DNA from: a virus
IMG/VR virus record: IMGVR_UViG_3300000893_000055
Coordinates: 1-33,603 of that record
DNA length: 33,603 bases
Strand: one strand, 5' to 3'
In this document: one piece after another, positions 7,609 through 14,702 of the stretch
How the letters are laid out: each line of letters begins with the position of its first letter
Numbering within the stretch: the first letter of the stretch is position 1
Program-made: the position numbers and the translations under genes
The notes under the pieces: generated by a model
Told to the model about the DNA's origin: nothing
Databases searched by the model: none
What the model saw: the letters and a program-made list of their open reading frames with translations, nothing else

Positions 7609-7764
7609 TTACTTGCCAATTTCTTCTTCTAATAATTCGATCACAGACTCCATAGTGGACTTGATTATCTCTTCATCATCGAGGGACATTACGAATTTCA
7701 ACAACTCTACGATTTGTTGCAGCTTATGCTTATCAGGTGTTTTTTCGTTGTTCCTCTTTGACAT
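7609..7764 (-). CDS. Small helical protein, 51 residues
   Basis: A frame from ATG at 7764 to TAA at 7609-7611 encodes 51 residues beginning MSKRNNEKTPDKHK. After the basic start, two amphipathic acidic helices follow (KLQQIVELLKFVMSL and DDEEIIKSTMESVIELLEEEIG). It starts five bases after the zinc-ribbon gene stop and has no clear Shine-Dalgarno sequence, so translation probably relies on coupling. The amino-acid pattern looks like real protein rather than chance. No family is recognised. Confidence 0.6.
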   Translation of the reverse strand: MSKRNNEKTPDKHKLQQIVELLKFVMSLDDEEIIKSTMESVIELLEEEIGK

Positions 7765-7769
7765 GGCTG

Positions 7770-7964
7770 TTAACTATAATTATCTTTGGCCCAACCTGAT
7801 CCATTGAGGATGAAACCGCCTCCGCCACTGATCAGTCTCTTGACTTTCTGTGGCTCGGCCGCATTTTCCTCCTGGCATTTGGGACAAAGTTCTAGTTCCT
7901 CTTTGATGGAGTGGGAGACTTCAAATTCTCCGTGAACTGAGCATTGATACGTGTACGTCGGCAT
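7770..7964 (-). CDS. FmdB-type zinc-ribbon protein, 64 residues
   Basis: The protein begins MPTYTYQCSVHGEFEVSHSI, which is the FmdB/CxxC_CxxC_SSSS signature with the first Cys-x2-His pair (C8, H11). CPKC follows at 32-35, then VKRLISGGGGFILNGSGW. The RLISGGGG-F pattern after the zinc knuckle is typical of the family. ATG at 7964 follows AAGGA and lies just after the upstream stop at 7972, so longer in-frame starts inside the neighbour are rejected. FmdB-like proteins are small, are often assigned to regulation, and their biochemical role is not settled. A second copy lies at 8199-8507. Confidence 0.82.
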   Translation of the reverse strand: MPTYTYQCSVHGEFEVSHSIKEELELCPKCQEENAAEPQKVKRLISGGGGFILNGSGWAKDNYS

Positions 7965-7971
7965 TTTATCC

Positions 7972-8202
7972 TTAGTTAACGCTATAGGTTTGGAGTAAGG
8001 TAATTTCTTTTTTAATGCTGTCAATTTCCATGCCAACTTTACTTATTTCTTGCTGAATGTTTTTTATTTGAAGCATCTTCTCTTCGCTAGTCGTCTCTTC
8101 ATCCACTTCGATGGCATGAATTCTCGCCAATAAATTTTTGACAGTATGACTACATACCAGCATTTTGGTAGATAGCTGAATTTTCCTAACTTCGTTACTC
8201 AT
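7972..8202 (-). CDS. Coiled-coil protein, 76 residues
   Basis: The 76-residue product begins MSNEVRKIQLSTKML. From about residue 20 to 70 it is a continuous heptad-like helix (LLARIHAIEVDEE, then KMLQIKNIQQEISKVGMEIDSIKKEITLLQ). Its start overlaps the upstream zinc-ribbon gene as ATGA at 8199-8202. It lies between the two FmdB-type genes, so the three probably form one translational unit. An adaptor role with the zinc ribbons is a guess. No family is recognised. Confidence 0.75.
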   Translation of the reverse strand: MSNEVRKIQLSTKMLVCSHTVKNLLARIHAIEVDEETTSEEKMLQIKNIQQEISKVGMEIDSIKKEITLLQTYSVN

Positions 8203-8507
8203 CTTTTCTCACGGCGTCTTTGATCCATCTTGGTTTGAAGTTGGTGGTATCTATCGTCACCTAATAGGTTAGCGTATACCTTGTCGCTCTTAGCTGCTTC
8301 TTGCTTGAGCTTTTGGGCATCACCCTTCAGCTTATCAATTAGCTCTTGCCCCTGGAGTTGAACAACCCCCTTGGCTCCCGAAGAGATTAGTCTGGTGACA
8401 GTTTCGGCTGCACAAGAAGGGCAAGTCTTAGGAGGGTCTGCCTTGATAGAATAGGAGTCTTCCCATTCATGTTGGCAGGTGTCACATCTATGTTCATAGG
8501 TTGGCAT
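8199..8507 (-). CDS. FmdB-type zinc-ribbon protein with helical C-terminus, 102 residues
   Basis: The N-terminus MPTYEHRCDTCQHEWEDSY carries C8-x2-C11, and CPSC follows at 29-32. Then comes VTRLISSGAKGVV, the same plan as the copy at 7770-7964. Unlike that copy, it continues into about 55 residues of charged helix (ELIDKLKGDAQKLKQEAAK and a basic end). Four cysteines would bind one zinc. It lies two bases after the 57-residue gene at 8510-8683. The function of this family is not settled; DNA, RNA or polymerase contacts are possible here given the sigma factor close downstream. Confidence 0.82.
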   Translation of the reverse strand: MPTYEHRCDTCQHEWEDSYSIKADPPKTCPSCAAETVTRLISSGAKGVVQLQGQELIDKLKGDAQKLKQEAAKSDKVYANLLGDDRYHQLQTKMDQRRREKR

Positions 8508-8509
8508 AA

Positions 8510-8683
8510 TTATTTTCCTAATTTCTTTTTGAGTTGGGGCAATCCACCATTGCGGTGTAGGTCATAGGCAGAACGAGCATAGCTATCGAGAGCGGTTCCC
8601 TTTCTTAGGTTAAGCCTTCCGCCAATGTTTCTTCTGGTCCAAATAAGACCATCATCATCCATATAGTGCCAGTTATGCGTCAT
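8510..8683 (-). CDS. Small unknown protein, 57 residues
   Basis: A frame from ATG at 8683 to TAA at 8510-8512 encodes 57 residues beginning MTHNWHYMDDDGLIWTRRN. The N-terminal half is rich in aromatic and acidic residues (HNWHYMDDDGLIW), and the C-terminus is basic (LPQLKKKLGK). A strong AGGGTGA ribosome-binding site precedes it. The ATG shares one base with the preceding stop (TAATG). No family is recognised. Confidence 0.72.
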   Translation of the reverse strand: MTHNWHYMDDDGLIWTRRNIGGRLNLRKGTALDSYARSAYDLHRNGGLPQLKKKLGK

Positions 8684-8856
8684 TAATCACCCTGTACTAA
8701 AAACTTATCTACTAGTCTAAATTCTATATCTTTAGTCCAGTTCTTTTTGATGTCTTGCTTATATTTTTCATCTTTAACTTCAAAGACAATATATAGTTTT
8801 CCTGACTTTTCTTCGTATTCAATTCTGACGGCTTCTGCCACGACTTTATCTTGCAT
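8683..8856 (-). CDS. Small unknown protein, 57 residues
   Basis: A frame from ATG at 8856 to TAA at 8683-8685 encodes 57 residues beginning MQDKVVAEAVRIEYEEKSG. The pattern is mostly beta strands with alternating charge (KLYIVFEVKDEKY and DIEFRLVDKFLV). AGAGGT precedes the ATG at good spacing. It sits directly behind the DnaB-like helicase (11-base gap) and overlaps the next gene by one base. No family is recognised. Confidence 0.72.
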   Translation of the reverse strand: MQDKVVAEAVRIEYEEKSGKLYIVFEVKDEKYKQDIKKNWTKDIEFRLVDKFLVQGD

Positions 8857-8867
8857 TTTGACCTCTC

Positions 8868-10274
8868 TTATATGTCTAATAATGCAATTTTTTCCGAGAT
8901 ATCGTCAGGATCTCGCATCTCAAAAGTAGTCGGATCTTCCTCGGATTTTTGGTCCAAAAGAGTACCGCAAGCCAGGTTCTTAATGAGGATTCCATGACCC
9001 AATTCACCGTCTCGATTCTTGATGACGTGGTACTTCATATCTGGGTAACTCTTCTCGTTGGCACGAGTCTCAATCTGAATGGCAATGTTGGCGTTCTGCA
9101 TAATCAAAGCTGACCTTCCAATTCGATGGAGACCAATCTTATCTTCTTCCTTAGCACCACCCTTACGGTTCAACTGGACTGCACTGAGAACGATACAGTT
9201 ATGCACACGAGCGAACTCGTGAACCTTCTCCGCAATCTTTCCCAATTTGAGCCAGTCTTCCATATCGGTTCCCTCATAGTCCATGAGGCCGAGATAGTCG
9301 ATGACGATGATCTTAGGATTGTAGATCGTTTTGGCTTCCTCATATATCATCTCCAAGTTCTCCATAGTAGCTCCACGAGGGATATCTACGATTTCGAATT
9401 GATGAGGATATCGTTTGATGAAACGTAACGCCTTCTGTACCTTATCCACCTCCAGTGGATTGAGACTAGCATTACGAATCTTTTTAGATGGGTTACCTGA
9501 CAGACGAGCCAACACACGATTGAGGCATGGCTTGAAGGGCATTTCCAAAGAGAAATACAATACGTCATTACCTGGCGCGAACTTACCCTCTTCAGTGTCG
9601 AGAGTATTCTCCTGCATCCACATCTGGAGGGCCATGTTCATCAAGAGCATGGACTTACCACCACCAGACTCACCACCGATAAGGATTAGCTCACCAGGGC
9701 GGCCACCATCGGTTACGAAGTCGAAATAAGAGTATCCGGTACGAATACCCTGATCGAACTTCGGGTTCTCCATCTTGGCATTGTACTCATCACGGAAGAT
9801 GGGCACCGCTTCCTTGAGCGTCTTACGCTCATAGGAACGAACTTGGTTCAGTCCCTTGATGTTCTGAACTGTAGACTGTAGGCCATTGAGAATCTTATCA
9901 ACATCTACGTTGGCCCAATCCATCTTCATGAACTTGTCTCGTTGTTCCTGAAGTTGGCGCTCAGCATATCGTTTCTTCAACTTGCCCAAGTCGTGTTTGA
10001 ACTCTCGTTCATTGACTTGGAATTGATCGAGCTGAGTCCAGACTGCATGGACATGCTCAAGCAGTTTGTGATTGTTGCCTTTTTCTAGCTTTTCTACCAC
10101 CACACGAAGGGTCGGGAGATCCTTGTAGGTACGGATATACCCAACTACTAGGTTGGCAAAGTTCCACATCTCTGAGGAAAATAGTTTTGGATCAGACTCA
10201 TTGGCAAAGTCTAAACCATGCTTCTTATTAGTAAGGATGTGCTTGAGAACTGCTAAATCTAGTTCGTTACTCAT
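8868..10274 (-). CDS. dnaB: Replicative DNA helicase, DnaB-like (RecA fold)
   Basis: This 468-residue protein should be the 5'-3' replicative hexameric helicase. The N-terminal 150 or so residues are helical, as in DnaB/gp41 helicases. The RecA core shows Walker A GESGGGKS at 201-208, LYFSLEMP at 239-246, Walker B IIVIDYLGLM at 322-331, VLSAVQLNR at 362-370, and VIKNRDGELG at 417-426, which carries the arginine-finger motif. The residue order is that of the DnaB/T4 gp41 family, and the length is normal. It is joined by an ATGA overlap to the DnaC-like loader upstream. I see no primase fused to it or elsewhere in the window. Confidence 0.94.
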   Translation of the reverse strand: MSNELDLAVLKHILTNKKHGLDFANESDPKLFSSEMWNFANLVVGYIRTYKDLPTLRVVVEKLEKGNNHKLLEHVHAVWTQLDQFQVNEREFKHDLGKLKKRYAERQLQEQRDKFMKMDWANVDVDKILNGLQSTVQNIKGLNQVRSYERKTLKEAVPIFRDEYNAKMENPKFDQGIRTGYSYFDFVTDGGRPGELILIGGESGGGKSMLLMNMALQMWMQENTLDTEEGKFAPGNDVLYFSLEMPFKPCLNRVLARLSGNPSKKIRNASLNPLEVDKVQKALRFIKRYPHQFEIVDIPRGATMENLEMIYEEAKTIYNPKIIVIDYLGLMDYEGTDMEDWLKLGKIAEKVHEFARVHNCIVLSAVQLNRKGGAKEEDKIGLHRIGRSALIMQNANIAIQIETRANEKSYPDMKYHVIKNRDGELGHGILIKNLACGTLLDQKSEEDPTTFEMRDPDDISEKIALLDI

Positions 10275-10978
10275 TTGCCTTCCTTTCGATGATCCTTACC
10301 CGGAGCTACTACAAACGCTTTCATATAGCCTTTCATCAAACTATCTATACTAGCCTTGAGAGGCCCATTGAAACTTTCAATGACGTTAGGGCTATTGGTA
10401 CACATGATAGTGGGCAGCTTGTTCTGGGCACGAGTGCGGAAAATACTCTCCAAGCTTCGAGCGTACAAATCGGCTGCATTTTCTGAGGGCATAAATCGAG
10501 AATCAAACTCGTCAATTACTAGGAAGCTAACCAGCACTAACTCACGTCTAGCGGTAAACTTCTCTTCTCCACTACCGCTAGTTAGAACTGAGACGATATC
10601 GCTCAAAGTGGTGTAGAGGCAGGAGAAGCCTTTTTGAGAAGCTTTCTTGAGGATGCAGGTAGCTGTCATAGTTTTCCCTAGACCATGACCACCTGCCAAA
10701 ATAATGGAGTTGCCTGTAGTGTATGAAGTTTGTAGGTCAGCTACGTACTCATCATATTTTTCTCTCAATCGAGGATCACCGTGGAAATCTCGTTCCATCT
10801 TGAGAGTCCAGTAACCGATAGGAATGTTGCTCTCAGCGTATCGATTGATAGCAATCATCTTGAGGTTCTTGGTCTCAAGAGGCTCTTCGCTCTTCTCGAT
10901 AGTCGCAATAGCATCTTCTAACTTCTTGGTCGGGATGTTATTGAGTGCGCGGCTTCTTGAAAAATCCAGGGTATCCAT
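10271..10978 (-). CDS. DnaC-like helicase loader (AAA+ ATPase)
   Basis: This 235-residue AAA+ protein has Walker A GGHGLGKT at 96-103, Walker B FLVIDEFD at 152-159, a sensor-1 segment IMCTNSP at 191-197 and arginines R181/R183 placed as possible arginine fingers. The helical 90-residue N-terminus would contact the helicase. DnaC/DnaI-type loaders put DnaB on single-stranded DNA; this role is supported by its ATGA overlap with the DnaB-like gene. IstB-type transposase helpers share the fold, but there is no transposase here. Its start lies inside the end of the upstream gene (41-base overlap), with AAGG eight bases before the ATG. Confidence 0.9.
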   Translation of the reverse strand: MDTLDFSRSRALNNIPTKKLEDAIATIEKSEEPLETKNLKMIAINRYAESNIPIGYWTLKMERDFHGDPRLREKYDEYVADLQTSYTTGNSIILAGGHGLGKTMTATCILKKASQKGFSCLYTTLSDIVSVLTSGSGEEKFTARRELVLVSFLVIDEFDSRFMPSENAADLYARSLESIFRTRAQNKLPTIMCTNSPNVIESFNGPLKASIDSLMKGYMKAFVVAPGKDHRKEGK

Positions 10979-11408
10979 ACTTTACCTTTTTCACGTCAGT
11001 CAGATTGTGATCGCGTAGCTTGTTGGCGATAATCTCACGTTCCTGTTTGGCTAACTCCACTTGCAGTTCAGCTTTGGTCATAGCATCCAAAGTCTGCTCA
11101 TCTGCTCCTGAGTCTCTAGGCTTAGCTCTCCTGAGATGAATCTTCTCTGTAATGAGTGCGGCTTGACTCTTGGGAGTTGGCGTTGGGTCAGGCTCGGGAG
11201 AATCTTCTGGAATTTCCTCGACCACGACCTTGGTGAGCACTATATCCTCGTTGGGGTGGTGTATTATCAAATAACTTTTTCCGTCTATTGATTTCAATTT
11301 GACGTAGTTATTGTACCATTCTTCCACAATACCCTCAGCCACAGTGTTATTTCTGAGCAGACACTTAACGTGCGTGCCATCTTTTGGTGGATATAAATTG
11401 GGAGTCAT
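10938..11408 (-). CDS. Putative Sm-fold N-terminal domain protein, 156 residues
   Basis: Residues 12-40 (THVKCLLRNNTVAEGIVEEW then NNYVKLKS) resemble an Sm1 motif: a strand, a Gly-containing turn and a second bent strand. Residues 44-63 (KSYLIIHHPNEDIVLTKVVV) resemble a short Sm2 strand pair. A Pro/Asp/Glu linker follows (PEDSPEPDPTPTPK), then a basic helical C-terminus (KIHLRRAKPR and KAELQVELAKQEREIIANKL). The Sm-fold reading is by eye and would need structure prediction. It starts within four bases of the upstream gene end and overlaps the helicase loader by 41 bases. A role in the replication complex, or RNA binding as in Hfq, is inference only. Confidence 0.7.
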   Translation of the reverse strand: MTPNLYPPKDGTHVKCLLRNNTVAEGIVEEWYNNYVKLKSIDGKSYLIIHHPNEDIVLTKVVVEEIPEDSPEPDPTPTPKSQAALITEKIHLRRAKPRDSGADEQTLDAMTKAELQVELAKQEREIIANKLRDHNLTDVKKVKYGYPGFFKKPRTQ

Positions 11409-12028
11409 ACAATCCTCCTTAGAACTTCTAAGTCAAACTCTACCGCTTGAAGATCCTCGATGGTTTCATGGAAGTTCTGAGACCAAGGATCCATATGGAA
11501 CAAAAAGGCCAAATCACCATAAGTTGCTACACTGTCATAGTTATGTTGTTTGAGAATAGTTAGATAGTTATTGGGCAGCGGAGTGGAACGACTCACGTTC
11601 AGGTTCTTCTTGCCCGCTAGCAGAACGTTCATCTTATAATGGATAAGGTTCTCATCTTTGGTGAACAGAGAAATAGACCTGAATTTAGTTTTGACTTTGG
11701 GGACCAGATTGGCGTAACCCCAATCAATGTAGTCCTTGAGAATCTGGGGGTTGGCTGATAGCTTGGAAGACATAACATTCAACTGCCACACCTCAAAAGA
11801 CTTTTTAGGGTTCTCGTTATTGAACTTCCAGGGATATTCGATGTTGTAAGTCTCTCTGTACTTCTTGACAAAATAACCCAAAAGGTGGGCAGTCTTCCAC
11901 TGCGCCACCTCTAGCGTCTCAATCTCGTTGAACAGGGCGAAGAACTTCTCCCACTTCTCGTTGGGTACCGTTCTTAGCTCTCCGCCTGTTTCCTCGATCT
12001 TCTCTTTTTCTTTTCCTCTATTGGCCAT
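11405..12028 (-). CDS. Unknown replication-block protein, 207 residues
   Basis: The protein begins MANRGKEKEKIEETGGEL with a charged tail, then becomes mainly helical with many aromatic residues (WEKFFALFNEIETLEVAQW, LLGYFVKKYRETY, WQLNVMSSKL, DYIDWGYANLV). The C-terminal half includes FRSISLFTKDENLIHY and FLFHMDPWSQNFHETIEDL. I recognise no family or active site. It overlaps the UvsW-like helicase end by 55 bases and the next gene by four, so it is embedded between helicase, loader and DnaB. That position suggests a replication or recombination accessory, which is inference. Confidence 0.75.
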   Translation of the reverse strand: MANRGKEKEKIEETGGELRTVPNEKWEKFFALFNEIETLEVAQWKTAHLLGYFVKKYRETYNIEYPWKFNNENPKKSFEVWQLNVMSSKLSANPQILKDYIDWGYANLVPKVKTKFRSISLFTKDENLIHYKMNVLLAGKKNLNVSRSTPLPNNYLTILKQHNYDSVATYGDLAFLFHMDPWSQNFHETIEDLQAVEFDLEVLRRIV

Positions 12029-13494
12029 GTTACGTCAAACCCTTCTTCCGAAGTGTAAATCTTATGTCTAATACGAGAGTGGTTATCCAAATACGTGGCT
12101 TGGTCAGCAAAATCAATAACCACCGCGAATTGTTTACCAGGATACTTCCTGATGACTCGTCCTACTCTTTGCAATGCTTTGACGGTGGACTTACCGCCAC
12201 AAGCGATGACAAGCCCCGACAAACTTGGGATGTCTACACCTATATCGAAAATCTTGGAAGCTAGAACACAATCAATTTTATGGTCCTGGAGATCCTTCTT
12301 AACCTGCTCTCGTTCATCTTTTGAATTGGAACCGTTGAGCAAGGCACAACGCATATGCTGCTGGAATAGCTCATATAAGATATCGCCATGCTTAATGCTG
12401 CTAAAAAGGACCAGAGTTTGATAACCCTTTCCCACCAAAGCTTTAGCAGCATCCAACACCAAACCATTACGAGCATCGTTTTCTACCACATACTTTTTGT
12501 AGATGGACTGATAGTTCTTCTCTAGTTCGTATGGATAGGGCGGGGTGACACGGAAACGAATCAGAGCCTTGGCTAAAAATCCCTCGTTGATTAGTCTGGA
12601 AGCTGGAATGTTGACGATGTATCTTCCCAAGATAGCTTCAATGAGAAGGTCCGCCCCGTCATCACGCCAAGGGCTTCCACTTAAACCATAGATGTGCTCT
12701 ACTGTTGAATGTTTGAAAATCTGCTGAATGGTTTCACAGGCCGACATGTGACATTCATCGATGATGTGAACTCTGGAGTCCTTCATCATCTTGATGATGT
12801 CAGCATACTTACCCTTGGCTATTGCCTTTTCGTCATCATCTGAATCAAGAAGGATTTCATTCTTCTTGAGACCAATGGCTTGACCAACGGTCCAGATACT
12901 AGCGATGTTGATGTCATGGATTTGGCATTGACCATCACCAATGATACCAATGGGTTCGTCGAAACACTGTGAGAAGAAATCATGGAATTGATAAAGCAGG
13001 TCTTTTCCAATGACGTAGATGATCGTCTTCTTGCCTAATTTTGCGGCAATTAGAGCGGCGATCAAACTCTTCCCACCACCAGTAGCTACCTTTATAATTC
13101 CTCGATCATTTTTGTCAATGACATCGAGAATTTCCATTTGATAGGGGTAGGGTACCTTGCCAATCTTTTGCAAATTATTGAGAATGTTTCGCTCAATCCC
13201 CACGGATTTAGGGCCTCGCTTATCAATTACTTCTATCTCTTTGCCAGCGGCAGCATAGAAGTCCTTGACCCTGCTCACCAATCCAGTGGCGAATTGAAGG
13301 GTAGGTGTCAGCAGCTTTTTGAAACCGTCCCACTTGACCCAATCACCATCTCGATTGAGGAAGCCTTTGAAGGCGGCAGTGTGTTCGGCCCCTTGAACGT
13401 AAAATGACAAATGCTTGTCGAGAGCCAGGATGTGTTCCACATCCGACTCTTCGATAATTTGCGAGGTATTGCCTTTGATGATGAGTTTTGTCAT
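11974..13494 (-). CDS. Superfamily 2 DNA helicase, UvsW-like
   Basis: This 506-residue protein has an N-terminal 100 residues with a basic and aromatic patch (FLNRDGDWVKWDGFKKLL), as in the DNA-binding region of T4 UvsW. The helicase core follows: YPYQMEILDVI near 116-126 (motif Q region), Walker A ATGGGKS at 137-143, DECH at 246-249, SGSPW at 272-276, FDIGVDIPSL near 416-425 and QRVGRVIRK at 442-450. UvsW-family enzymes remodel recombination intermediates and stalled forks. The basic tail ends RKQAES. I start at ATG 13494; an in-frame TTG at 13503 is also open. There is no Shine-Dalgarno next to the ATG, and an inverted repeat lies immediately upstream. The end overlaps the next gene by 55 bases. 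Confidence 0.9.
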   Translation of the reverse strand: MTKLIIKGNTSQIIEESDVEHILALDKHLSFYVQGAEHTAAFKGFLNRDGDWVKWDGFKKLLTPTLQFATGLVSRVKDFYAAAGKEIEVIDKRGPKSVGIERNILNNLQKIGKVPYPYQMEILDVIDKNDRGIIKVATGGGKSLIAALIAAKLGKKTIIYVIGKDLLYQFHDFFSQCFDEPIGIIGDGQCQIHDINIASIWTVGQAIGLKKNEILLDSDDDEKAIAKGKYADIIKMMKDSRVHIIDECHMSACETIQQIFKHSTVEHIYGLSGSPWRDDGADLLIEAILGRYIVNIPASRLINEGFLAKALIRFRVTPPYPYELEKNYQSIYKKYVVENDARNGLVLDAAKALVGKGYQTLVLFSSIKHGDILYELFQQHMRCALLNGSNSKDEREQVKKDLQDHKIDCVLASKIFDIGVDIPSLSGLVIACGGKSTVKALQRVGRVIRKYPGKQFAVVIDFADQATYLDNHSRIRHKIYTSEEGFDVTWPIEEKKKRRSRKQAES

Positions 13495-13515
13495 GCTAGT
13501 CAATATATAACTAGC
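13495..13515 (-). repeat. Inverted repeat directly before the UvsW-like start codon
   Basis: GCTAGT and ACTAGC form a perfect 6-base inverted repeat around a 9-base AT-rich centre, ending at the base before the ATG. GA-rich sequence (GAGAAAAAGAAG) lies on its upstream side. As RNA it could fold and bring that GA-rich segment near the ATG; as DNA it could be an operator. The symmetry is seen directly and the function is inference. Confidence 0.4.
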
Positions 13516-13533
13516 TTCTTTTTCTCGACAAAA

Positions 13534-13878
13534 TTACTCAGTTAGAAAGGTCTTTCTGGCCCAGATAATGAGTTCGTCTGCCTCATCCAAAGAACCGCGC
13601 TTCTCGGTAGCAACTAGACTAGACCATGGACTATTACAACCCTTGAGGAAGTCTTCCATCTGTTCTTTGGTAGATATCTTGCCGGCATGTTCTGCAATGG
13701 CTTCTAAGATAGAATCTTTATGCCATCCAAAGGCGGCATAGACACGATCAAAATTAGAAACAAAATGGGAATAGACTCGGGTAGCTTCTGGGTCAAAGTC
13801 GAAGGCGAACACCCCAATATTGAGACATTCGCCTTTCAAAAGATCAAAAACTTGTACTACAATGTACTGTGATGGCAT
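13534..13878 (-). CDS. DUF3037-like protein, 114 residues
   Basis: The sequence begins MPSQYIVVQVFDLLKGECLNIG and continues VFAFDFDPEATRVYSHFVSNFDRV. The Y-hydrophobic opening, then a GE-x-LNIGV segment and an arginine-containing strand, is the pattern of DUF3037 proteins (xYxxVxYxPdpxxGExxNxGVvl). No catalytic function is established for that family. The gene begins one base beyond the endolysin stop, with GAAG before the ATG. It could be a stray passenger between the lysis and replication blocks. Confidence 0.72.
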   Translation of the reverse strand: MPSQYIVVQVFDLLKGECLNIGVFAFDFDPEATRVYSHFVSNFDRVYAAFGWHKDSILEAIAEHAGKISTKEQMEDFLKGCNSPWSSLVATEKRGSLDEADELIIWARKTFLTE

Positions 13879-13879
13879 T

Positions 13880-14701
13880 TCACTTCTTCTTTACCAATCC
13901 AGATAGCGCATTCCAAATTGTGGAAAAGATATTAGCTAAACCAGTATCCGGTACAGGTTGAACTGGTGGCGGTGGAGCTGGTTCAGGCGGAGGTGGCGGG
14001 TCTGGTGGAAGTGGAGGATCTGGTGGCGAAGGCGGATCAGGTGGAGGGGCTGGTGGTGGAACCGCTGGTGCAGTATCCCACAACGAAAGATCCTTTACAT
14101 AATCCACATCGACTGGAGCACCATTGGGCAACTTGTAATTGCCGCCGCTTCCATATTGCCACATAACCCAATCAGTCCATGGTTTTGGAATCTGTGGGGT
14201 CGGTTCATAACTAGCAAGCCATAGCTGATAAGTTTGTGCAAAGCTATCAGGTAGCTTAATCGCTTCTGCAAAATATGGATAAGTATAAACGATAGGTCTA
14301 ATGCCAGAGAGTCGTTCATACTCTTGTAGGTAGGTAATAGTCCATTCAACAATTTGGGCAGCAGTACAGCCCCACTTGGCCCATTGGTCAGGCGTTGGCC
14401 ATTCCAAATCGCAAGCGGCTAATTCACCATTAGCCCATTGAACATGCAGGGCGGCTTGTTGCTTCGGATCACGAAGGGGTTGAGAAGGGATGGTTGGTAG
14501 TGGATAAACGAAGTTGTAAGCCATGACTTTGAGTCCGGCTGCCTTCGCTTTTGCAATGTTTTGGTCATACAGTTTGTCCTTACCTCCGTTGCCCACGCCA
14601 CAACGGCAAATAACAAATTGAACTCCTGTAGCTGCCAACGCCACGAAATCGACGTTGCCTTGTATTACTGAGATATCAACACCCTTGATTAGATCCGACA
14701 T
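13880..14701 (-). CDS. Endolysin: GH25 muramidase with proline-rich linker and amphipathic tail
   Basis: This 273-residue lysin should cut the glycan strands of peptidoglycan. The GH25 barrel spans residues 4-210, with GVDIS (D9), CDLEWP (D98 and E100, the DxE catalytic pair), a WQYG strand at 181-184 and VDVDY (D198, D200). Residues 212-252 are almost all Pro with spaced Asp and Ser. The last 20 residues (from GLANIFSTIW to the final Lys triplet) form a likely amphipathic cationic helix. No signal peptide or standard wall-binding repeat is visible. ATG at 14701 has AGGAAG at good spacing, whereas the longer frame needs a TTG. The gene ends one base short of the next start. Confidence 0.92.
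   Translation of the reverse strand: MSDLIKGVDISVIQGNVDFVALAATGVQFVICRCGVGNGGKDKLYDQNIAKAKAAGLKVMAYNFVYPLPTIPSQPLRDPKQQAALHVQWANGELAACDLEWPTPDQWAKWGCTAAQIVEWTITYLQEYERLSGIRPIVYTYPYFAEAIKLPDSFAQTYQLWLASYEPTPQIPKPWTDWVMWQYGSGGNYKLPNGAPVDVDYVKDLSLWDTAPAVPPPAPPPDPPSPPDPPLPPDPPPPPEPAPPPPVQPVPDTGLANIFSTIWNALSGLVKKK
13946..14068 (-). repeat. Proline-rich low-complexity tract in the endolysin gene
   Basis: About 41 codons encode a Pro-rich linker in short units of the type PPDPP, PSPPDPP and PPPPEP. The DNA is a run of similar GGTGG and GGCGG units on the plus strand. It is a simple-sequence tract prone to length change. It also creates a false Trp/Arg-rich frame on the opposite strand. Confidence 0.85.
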
Positions 14702-14702
14702 A

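Noticed and set aside
7965-8036. N-terminal extension of the zinc-ribbon protein upstream of 7964
   Set aside because: The extra residues lie inside the neighbouring gene, lack the family pattern, and MPTYTYQC is the canonical start with its own AAGGA.
13958-14224. Trp/Arg-rich plus-strand frame
   Set aside because: It is the complement of the proline-rich linker of the endolysin; composition is an artefact of the repeat.
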